DNA of 64,000 nucleotides, taken from the NCBI RefSeq assembly GCF_963678635.1, contig NC_087063.1, forward strand, positions 69,773,617 to 69,837,616, in the 5' to 3' direction. Source of the DNA: Symsagittifera roscoffensis. Taxonomy: Eukaryota > Xenacoelomorpha > Acoela > Convolutidae. Positions 56,405 to 64,000 of this stretch are shown in pieces. The notes under the pieces were generated by a model. The model was not told the DNA's origin. It saw nothing but the letters and a program-made list of their open reading frames with translations, and did not search any database. The position numbers and the translations under genes are program-made. The first letter of the stretch is position 1, and every line of letters begins with the position of its first letter.

Positions 56405-56610
56405 ATCAAAAGGGGGGGGGGGGGTAACTGTGAAAGAGCCCACTGCTCATGGTGGACTTCGTAAAAACAATGATTTCCAATGAAATTGATGTCTTTATCT
56501 ACTGGATGAAACTACAGAAAAGAGCCCCGTACGATTTTTTTTTGTTATCCCGGCCATTTATTTGAGATTTGGGCTCTTCCCCCCCCCCCCCCCCACCTCC
56601 CACGATCATC
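56405..56610. repeat. inverted repeat with poly-G and poly-C tips
   Basis: A run of 14 or so G followed by TAACTGTGAAAGAGCCC at the left is mirrored by GGGCTCTTCCCCCCC and a C-run at the right, about 150 bp apart. Together with the next element it forms a series of G/C-tipped palindromes that share the AAAGAGCC word. Confidence 0.6.
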
Positions 56611-56676
56611 ATTTTTATGGTGTAACGAATGGTTTTACAAGGTTACATATGAAAACCAAATGTGTTTCGCACATCC

Positions 56677-56973
56677 TAATTAGTCCGCATGACAATTTTC
56701 ATAATGATCGGACAATGTGAACAGTAACTTCACTAGTAAAAAATTGCAGGTGGGGGGAAAAGGAAAAAGAGCCGAGATTTGATTACAACTTTGAACAGAT
56801 TGAGAAGCTTTCAGTCAAGTTTTTTGATTTTGAATTTATTTTCTTTGAATTAAGTTCAAAAAGATCGGCTCTTTTTCCTTCCCCCCCCCCCCCCACCTGC
56901 AAACTTCTACATGTAAATTTGTTGACCACATTGTCCGATTGTTATAAAAATTTACATACAGACTAAAGAGCCA
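56677..56973. mobile_element. fold-back (long inverted repeat) element, about 300 bp
   Basis: Left arm (TTAGTCCGCATGACAATTTTC, GATCGGACAATGTGAACAG, TTGCAGGTGGGGGG, AAAAAGAGCCGA) is the diverged reverse complement of the right arm (TCGGCTCTTTTTCC, C-run, CCACCTGCAA, CACATTGTCCGATTGTTATA, TTACATACAGACTAA). Arms are about 95-110 bp with an 85-bp loop. No ORF. It is a palindromic MITE or fold-back element just upstream of the VWA gene. Confidence 0.75.
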
Positions 56974-57111
56974 AAAGATCCACTAAATTAAGTTAACATA
57001 TTTTATTAAGTTCACTAAAAGTCGTTTATTCAGTTTGAAGAAGACACATTGAAAACTATCAAAAAGTAAGTCAAGAAGTGGAAGCAATTTTAAGTCATAA
57101 AAATTACAATA

Positions 57112-57746
57112 ATGACCTTATTGTCCGTGTTTTTATTGTTGCTTTGCTTGCATATTTGCTCGTGCGATGATAAAAAGGCAAATTTGGAGGAAAAATTGTT
57201 CACTAAAGACGCTAACGGTTGCGAAATTACCAAATTTGCGATTGAAAAAATGGAAAAAACTCACGTCTTCAAGAAGAAACATAATGACATGTTTATCCGC
57301 GCGGCGCTTGTTAGCAAATTTGGAACTGAAATCTTCGTTAATGGAGGAGTAGGCATTTGGCAAATGAAGAAATTGCACTTGGAACAGGCCAAAAAGGGGG
57401 CGCGGAATTTGAAAATTCGTTGGACTCTCTTGGATAAACTGTGTTTTGACATCATCAACTCCACAGTTAGCGATCTAAAGAAGCCGATCGTAAACGCTGT
57501 TGTTGTTTTTATTCTCCTGGAAAACAATGGCTTAAGTGAAGCGCCTTTGAGCTTTGAAATCGAAAAACAGAAGAGTTTCTGGCTGCAAATCACTGGTTTT
57601 GGAAACAAAGTTGGCAACAAATTTGTGGAGGCGGTATATATTTTGGACAGAGACCAGGGTGATATGGGAACTGAATGTCTGATGTGCAAGCAGAAACCAA
57701 CAGATTTGATTGTCGGGTTCGATGAGTCCCGGAGCATCGTTGGGAG
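57112..57746 (+). CDS. first exon of a secreted lysozyme-like / von Willebrand A protein
   Basis: ATG at 57112 opens a 211-codon exon. Residues 1-18 form a signal peptide (MTLLSVFLLLLCLHICSC). Residues about 36-165 (GCEITKFAIEKMEKTHVF, FIRAALVSKFGTEIF, GGVGIWQMKKL, KKPIVNAVVVFILLE) match the layout of a transglycosylase/lysozyme-like domain found before VWA domains in invertebrate secreted proteins; in that family an acidic residue usually stands in the V-E-S-K-F-G position, and here the E is absent. Residues about 195-211 (DLIVGFDESRSIVG) are the first strand and MIDAS loop (DxSxS) of a VWA domain. The exon ends inside the VWA domain at a strong donor, GGGAG|GTAAAATA (57746/57747). The remaining exons are not visible; a retroelement starts 458 bp further on. 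The family link is from recall of the domain pattern and is moderately sure. Confidence 0.7.
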
Positions 57747-58204
57747 GTAAAATATTTTTGCACACAGGCCGAGACGATGTCCTAACCCCGGTTATGGGCC
57801 TTTTTGCGTCTTGAACTTTTCATGTGGTATCAATTGTGCAGCCAACATCCGTCAGACTATGGTAGACCTGAAGCTAGAGGTTAAGTGAGAGCTCATCCTC
57901 ACTCAGTATCAATGTCAAAACAGGGAGTGAATGCACTTTCTGACAGTCTTAATATGAACGCCTTACCAGTATGCTAGGTGCCTCTTGATCGGAAAAGTAT
58001 TCGCTCTGTATCAATTCATAACAATTGATCAAAAAACCAATCATAGTTTTCCGATCAATTGGTTTTCAACCTACCAGCTTCCGGCTCCTTTGGCTCTGTC
58101 GTCTATCAATTTTAAGGGTTTTCAAAAACTAGCGCCCCAACACTTATAAAAACAAAATAGCCCCTTGCACACTGCATTGTTACTTTTATGGACGGGTTTT
58201 ATTT
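57747..58204 (+). other. intron-like sequence after the VWA exon
   Basis: Starts with GTAAAATATTTTT. An acceptor-like TCAATTGTGCAG (ending about 57841) leads to only 14 codons before a stop in the required phase, so it is not a convincing next exon. Nothing else recognised before the LTR at 58205. Confidence 0.4.
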
Positions 58205-58586
58205 TGCAACCAGTTCTAAACTAAAATTTATATTTGGTTATAAATTAGATACTCTAAATCTATAAAATAGTCCTAACTAATCAATCATATTTCATCTCTA
58301 ACCCTTACACTTTTTGTAAGTTCTGAAACTACTTGTAGTTTCAGCATCAGAGCAATTTGAATTAAACTTAGAATACAGTTGCTTTCCTCTTAGAATCTAA
58401 CTCGCACAAACCAGTATACACTAGATCTATTAAGACTAGGAGATATGAGAGTAAGATTAAGATCGGTATTAGACGAAGAGGTTGCACGAATCTATCCGGC
58501 CAAAAATAAGATAGCGTGACGAGCAGACGGTGTACCCTATCCGAAATTACTCTATGAGTGTATCCAATAGGACCCATAGTAACTCA
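58205..58586 (+). repeat. 5' LTR of the second element
   Basis: 382 bp, TGCAACCAGTTCTAAAC to AACTCA. It shares with the other two LTRs GAAACTACTTGTAGTTTC, GAATTAAACTTAGAATACA, GTACACTAGATC-like text and TGACGAGCAGACGGTGTACC. It is the most diverged of the three. Confidence 0.88.
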
Positions 58587-58588
58587 TC

Positions 58589-58598
58589 TGGTGCAACC
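58589..58598 (+). promoter_or_regulatory. primer binding site of the second element
   Basis: TGGTGCAACC two bases after the LTR end, same position and spacing as in the first element. Confidence 0.7.
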
Positions 58599-58713
58599 AA
58601 AAGTCTCGAACAAGACCTTAACGTTAACTAACTTAGAGTTAGAAAAAATAATTTTTAGAATTAGACAACTGCAAAATTGCAAAGTGTTACATGGCATAGA
58701 CAATTGATTAAAA

Positions 58714-58893
58714 ATGTCTCTACGACTCAATAGATCTCCGCCAACTTTCCAAACAAAACGAGAAACAACATGTATTGCGAGAAGACAGCGGACAAGGCAT
58801 GATTTAAGATTAGGAAGAAACCTACCGATTGACTTCATGATAGTATCATGGAAACCAGAACAAACCTATGTATTTAGAATCCTTCAGCAGTAA
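58714..58893 (+). CDS. small Arg-rich leader ORF, 59 aa, unknown function
   Basis: Intact ATG-to-TAA ORF between PBS and gag. It has an N-terminal and central basic part (MSLRLNRS, KRETTCIARRQRTRHD, LRLGRN) and a C-terminal aliphatic/aromatic part (LPIDFMIVSWKP, TYVFRILQQ). About 12 of 59 residues are Arg. The same start, the LGRNL-type DNA and the same stop (CAGCAGTAA) are preserved in the first element at 43097-42909, although that copy has stops. A basic peptide coded ahead of gag is not a standard Ty3/Gypsy feature. Role unknown; nucleic-acid binding or nuclear localisation would be guesses from composition. Confidence 0.45.
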   Translation: MSLRLNRSPPTFQTKRETTCIARRQRTRHDLRLGRNLPIDFMIVSWKPEQTYVFRILQQ

Positions 58894-59573
58894 ATTTAAA
58901 TTTTCATTTATTGACATGAAAATTGAAAAAAATCTTCAGTAACCTAAATGGTGCTTAACCTACTGTTTATACAATAGAGACTGATAAAAACAACACAAGT
59001 CGTTCGCCGCCCAAATCTGCACTAAATAAAAACATTCTAAATAAAAATATTTGTTGAATAAAAATTACAAAAATTAGTTCGTATAAATCATAATCGTTTG
59101 TTTTATTAATCTATATACATTAACTCTTCAGCCCAGCTTCATCAACTAAAAAATAACAGCAAACTTCAAACAACTAATATCATCTAAACTGTAACCTTAA
59201 ACTTTTTCAACTTAATTTTACTATTCTTCAGCCCTTGATCACGAATAACGAATTGATATATTTTTCTCTCCCAACCCGTCAACTCTCGACAATTTATGGC
59301 CCAAGTTAAGATAATCACACAAAACGCGTAAGAACTAACAGTTTAAGAAAATAGAAACTTCTAACCCAAAATATTGTATCCATCATCCTAAACCTTATGT
59401 CAAGAGATAATCTAGGTTAAAAACAAACAATCGTATTACATAATCGTTTAATTTAAAAAGGAAGATACGACCATGTAATCACACCACGCAGACAATTAAT
59501 AGGATACATTATATCAAAAAGTGAAACACGAAAAAAGACAATCATAACAAAGCAGAAGCAAATTATCAGAAAA
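58894..59573 (+). other. leader of the second element
   Basis: A/T-rich leader collinear with 41750-42900 in reverse. It includes the AACTGTTAGTTCTTAC-type and TCTTGACATAAGG-type phrases shared with the first element. No ORF of note. Confidence 0.5.
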
Positions 59574-60579
59574 CGATGTTCAAAACGAAGAAACGCAGTC
59601 TTTGAAGCAGAAATAAACACAATACAAGAAATACAAGTTTTAAAAGACTCGATAAACAAAAATCATCCAATTAACAATAAATATATTTCTCCGACTCAGA
59701 AGCCACATTACCATCATCAATCAAAGTAAAAGAAAAAAAATCATATATCAACAAACCAATACGTCTATACAATTGGAATCAACCAAAAGGCATATTGAAT
59801 GTTACACATTAACAGTCTTACATTACAAATCATGATCGAATATAAGCTGATCCCGCCCGAGGACAAGTACAATTTTGTCACAACTTAATTGTAAATATAT
59901 TTGAAAAAGGAAATAGTCCATGTACACAAAAATTCCCTGAAGTAAAAATAAAACGGCAAAACTTTGACCACTATCTCAAAGGTATATGTAAAATTATATA
60001 ATACTATGGTATATTTACAATAAAAATAAGCTCACAAAATCCAAATCACAAAAAATAGCAAGACGAAATAGATAAAGAATTCTCAAAAGTTTTTACAAAA
60101 TTTATTAAAAAACATACGACATCACAACTCACAAAAAGGTAATTGAATTTTTACAAACGGTGTATTTTCAATTATATATAGCTATCTATCCATATTAGAG
60201 CTAGAGAAATCACAACGTGATGCACCAACTCATACATCCCGACATACTATTTTAAGACAAGAAATAAATGTTCCATCAAAATCTTTAAACACAATCCGTG
60301 AAACGCTCACTAGTAATGAATATCACGAAACATTTAACACGACCTTGAACAAATCGTAGCATGGTTTATCATTGGCTATTTTGCTCATAACATTGATCTC
60401 ATATCACAAGCAAGAAAAAGTTTTTGATCACCAAATACAGACGATGAAGCTATACTAGCAGACCAAACAGATTATGTTTGGGACCCCGAATGGTCTCATC
60501 AATCATTTATCAACATACGAACTGATGTATCAAGCCAAGCAATTACCAAAGTTTCCATCCATACAGAATATGTTAAAGT

Positions 60580-62177
60580 AATCCCACTTACTATTGATGC
60601 AACACCTATAATTCATTATTCACTAGCAGAACAGCAAATAATAGTTTAAATTCTACATTTATTAACCAAGAAAAATAAACGGAACAAAAAACCTTACACA
60701 GCAAGATATTCAAACTCCATCACATTTCGAAATAGTTGAAACAATACCCGCAATTTCACAAAAAAGTATTTCACCTTTTCATCCTTCACTTACGACTCCA
60801 AAAACCAAAAATACAGCATTGCCACAAACAACTTTACTATCCACAGAATAATCTTCAGTTGTTATAAAATACTCACAAGGGGACTATCAAGCATTTAGAC
60901 CAATAACGAAACAAACACATAAACAAAAAACGTCACACAGAAGTAACTTTTTGGATCAAAATTACATTTTTTTTTGCAAAATTAAAATCAACAAAATCTC
61001 CCAATATAAATAATCAAAATTATACACACTCACAAAATCGAAACATACCTCAACAGACTTCAAAAGCAGTATTTTTTATTGATCAACCACAAACTACACA
61101 AGACTATAGTGAAAATTGCCCTTTTTCAACAAAATAAACACACAACAAACAAATACCATATTAGAAATCAACCACATTATTCAGAAGATTAAGAACACTA
61201 TAATCAAAATCACCAACGAGCCAATACAAATCAACAATACACAAATTGGAACATTGATCAACCAGATTCTTTTTATCAACCAGATCTTTTCAAACTATAT
61301 ACACGAAACGAACAAACACGATAAACAAGACATAAGCCAACGCCATACAATAATAATTTTCAATCAAAAAACCTAGTACATACACAAAATTATCAACCAA
61401 CTGAAACGCAAAATGAAATACTTTTACCACATTATCTACAACAACACAAAATTACAAAAACACAAACTACAAATTTTTCTCAAATACCAAATGCCGCAGA
61501 ATCACTACAAATGCTTTGAATCCATTACCTAGTGCGTGGATTCTCTATATCATCAAATAAGCCACTGATGGTATTCACAGGAACAGATCTCGAATACGCA
61601 GTAGAAGATTATTTAAATGCAGTCACAGCAAATTTGATTTTAAATATAGGACCTGAACCAATAAATACAACACTCCATCAAAACTGGATACATAGACGCA
61701 AAGCTCTAACCCAAACCACACTTGATGGCGCAGCTTAAAAATTTTGCTCAGTTTTAATTATAGATATTAAATCAGATTGAAAAAGATTCACACAAAAATT
61801 TTCAAAAATGTTCGACATTGAAAAAATTAAACAACATCAAAGAGTTCAATGTGATGAATTTTGTAGACTCCTAATTGAAACAATTAAACAACTTGCAGTA
61901 AGAATTGAAGCACTCGTAGGAAAAGCATTTTTCCTCAATACACATGACTACAACAACACAAAAATGGCAGAAATCTTAATGATAACTTTAACACCTCAAT
62001 TACAAAAAAAGCAATAAAGAAGAGAGCATCATATCCATCTTCAACTCGAGAACCCGATATAGACTTCAGAAACCTAGTAGATTAACTAGAACAAGCCGAA
62101 ATCACAATGAAACTGGAAGAAACAGAAAATTTAAAATTACAATATGTAAACAACATTCAAGCTACTACTTGACAAAT
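60580..62177 (+). repeat. 1.6-kb tandem duplication in gag, copy 1
   Basis: AATCCCACTTA starts at 60580 and again at 62178; both copies end with AAGCTACTACTTGACAAAT. Lengths are 1598 and 1607 bp with about 3-4% differences by eye. It covers the end of the gag N-terminal region and the capsid. Confidence 0.95.
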
Positions 62178-63784
62178 AATCCCACTTATTATTGATGCAA
62201 CACCTATAATTCATTATTCACTAGCAGAACAGGAAATAATAGTTTAAATTCTACATTTATTAACCAAGAAAAAATAAACAGAACAAAAAAGCTTACACAG
62301 CAAGATTTTCAAACTCCATCACATGTCGAAATAGTTGAAACAATACCCGCAATTTCACAACGAAGTATTTCACCTATTCATCCTTCACTTACGACTCCAA
62401 GAACCAAAAATACAGCATTGCCACAAACAACTTTACTATCCACAGAATAACCTTCAGTTGTTACAAAATACTCACAAGGGGACTACGAAGCATTTAGACG
62501 GATAACGAAACAAACACATAAACAAAAAACGTCACACAGAAGTAACTTTTTGGATCAAAATTACATTTTGTTTGCAAAATTAAAATCAACAAAATCTCCC
62601 AACATAAATAATCAAAATTATACACACTCACAAAATCGAAACATACCTCAACAGACTTCAAAAGCAGTATTTTTTATTGATCAACCACAAACTACACAAG
62701 ACTATAGTAAAAATTACCCTTTTTCAACAAACTAAACACACTACAAACAAATACCATATTGGAAATCAACCACATTATTCAGAAGATTAACAACTCTATA
62801 ATCAAAATCACCAACGATCCAATACAAATCAACAATACACAAATTGGAACATTGATCAACCAGATTCTTTTTATCAACCAGATCTTTTCAAACCATATAC
62901 ACGAAACGAACAAACACGGTAAACAAGACATAAGCCAACGCCATACGCCATACAATAATAATTTTCAATCAAAAAACCTAGTACATACACAAAATTATCA
63001 ACCAACTCAAATGCTAAATGAAATACTTTTACCACATTATCTACAACAACACGAAATTACAAAAACACAAAGTACAAATTTTTCTCAAATACCAAATGCC
63101 CCAGAATCACTACAAATGACTTTGAATCCATTACCTAGTGATAGATTCTCTATATCATCAAATAAGCCACTAATGGTATTCACAGGAACAGATCTCGAAT
63201 ACGCAGTAGAAGATTATTTAAAGGCAGTCACAGCAAATATGATTTTAAATATAGGACCTGAACCAATAAATACAACACTCCATCAAAACTGGATACATAG
63301 ACGCAAAGCTCTAATCCAAACCACACTTGATGGCGCAGCCCAAAAAATTTGCTCAGTTTTACTTATAGATATTAAATCAGATTGAAAAAGATTCACACAA
63401 GAATTTTCAAAAATGTTCGACATTGAAAAAATTAAACAACATCAAAGAGTTCAATGTAATGAAATTTGTAGACTCCTAATTGAAACAATTAAACAACTTG
63501 CAGTAAGAATTGAAGCACTCGTAGGAAAAGCATTTTTCCTCAATACACATGACTACAACAACACAAAAATGGCAGAAATCTTAATGATAACTTTAACACC
63601 TCAATTACAAAAAAAAAGCAATAAAGAAGAGAGCATCATATCCATCTTCAACTCGAGAACCCGATATAGACTTCAGAAACCTAGTAGACTAACTAGAACA
63701 AGCCGAAATCACAATGAAACTGGAAGAAACAGAAAATTTAAAATTACAATATGTAAACAACATTCAAGCTACTACTTGACAAAT
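62178..63784 (+). repeat. 1.6-kb tandem duplication in gag, copy 2
   Basis: Second copy; it keeps the longer open capsid frame (62759-63385) and joins to the unique sequence that leads to the zinc knuckle. Junction microhomology is at most a few bases (AAT). Confidence 0.95.
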
Positions 63785-64000
63785 TAGCAATATCCATGGT
63801 TCTGACACTAAATTATCTGAAAAAATTGCTCAAAATTTAAACATCTACGAGAAAAACCCAAATTTTAAAGGCAAACCAACCTTCAAAAAATGGTGTAATT
63901 ATTGCCGTAGATACGGACACAGCATTGCTGAATGTAGACAAAAAAAATCAAGATAATCAGAACAAACCTTAAAAACATAGAGAACCAAATAAATCATTTT

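Larger units (their letters stand above)
58205..64000 (+). mobile_element. second element of the large Ty3/Gypsy family, 5' part
   Basis: Plus-strand LTR, PBS, leader, and gag in the same order as the minus-strand element at 9515-43602. The window ends just after the zinc knuckle, so protease and pol lie outside. Gag is broken by many stops and shifts and carries its own tandem duplication. Sense strand is A/C-rich and G-poor, as in the first element. Confidence 0.9.
59574..64000 (+). pseudogene. gag of the second element
   Basis: Begins with an ATG aligned to the first element's gag start (both followed by AAAC.AAGAAACGCA). The Asn/Gln-rich N-terminal region is broken. The capsid occurs twice because of a duplication: 61532-61738 and the longer 62759-63385 frame, with KPLMVFTGTDLEYAVEDYL and NWIHRRKALIQTTLDGAAQK. 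The downstream frame (63413-63787) carries MFDIEKIKQHQRVQCNEICR and ILMITLTPQLQK. A zinc knuckle C-x2-C-x4-H-x4-C (CNYCRRYGHSIAEC) is at 63894-63935. No intact gag remains. Confidence 0.8.

Overview
The window is an AT-rich stretch of an animal (metazoan, probably invertebrate) nuclear genome. Intron-like acceptors (TTTTGTCAG, AATTTACAG), a secreted von Willebrand A gene, BEL/Pao and env-bearing Ty3/Gypsy retroelements, MITEs and satellite DNA all point that way; the sequence does not let me name the species. Host coding sequence is sparse, and most of the 64 kb is layered mobile DNA.

Layout. 1-1.05 kb: 178-bp satellite, six copies, running off the left edge. 1.27-1.51 kb: cluster of ATCGAT palindromes. 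1.53-2.32 kb and 7.75-8.12 kb: two pieces of one decayed superfamily-1 helicase-like gene, separated by 5.4 kb of direct and inverted repeats; a MITE (8.10-8.51 kb) supplies the last codons. 9.08-9.50 kb: a second MITE of the same family. 9.515-43.602 kb: one very large Ty3/Gypsy-type element on the minus strand. It is bracketed by related LTRs and a GTAG target duplication, and carries a PBS, a leader with a relic small ORF, gag with a zinc knuckle, protease, RT, RNase H, integrase, an env-like region and two further unassigned ORFs after env. Inside it lie a 4.28-kb tandem duplication of leader plus gag, a 1.69-kb tandem duplication in env, an older 0.62-kb duplication in RT, and a complete nested BEL/Pao element (26.289-35.455 kb, plus strand, TSD TTTAG). 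43.6-55.8 kb: repeated composite units containing tRNA-like modules, interrupted by an internally deleted BEL/Pao copy (53.32-54.87 kb) with its own short LTRs. 55.82-56.97 kb: a third MITE copy and poly-G/poly-C-tipped palindromes. 57.11-57.75 kb: first exon of a secreted, lysozyme-like plus VWA gene. 58.205 kb to the right edge: 5' part of a second element of the same Ty3/Gypsy family (plus strand), with LTR, PBS, an intact 59-codon Arg-rich leader ORF and a gag with its own 1.6-kb tandem duplication.

Relative ages can be read from divergence judged by eye: insertion of the big element (LTRs roughly 7-8% apart), then the 4.28-kb duplication (about 3-4%), then BEL insertion (LTRs about 2%), then the 1.69-kb duplication (well under 1%). 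The BEL sits in only one of the two 4.28-kb copies and the other keeps the empty target site, which agrees with that order.

The most interesting material is the unusually complex Ty3/Gypsy family: a small basic ORF between PBS and gag, a long gag, an env-like gene, and two post-env ORFs of which the first starts on an ATGA overlap with the env stop. Its net length is near 19 kb once insertions and duplications are subtracted. All of its large ORFs in this window are broken, so these are relics.
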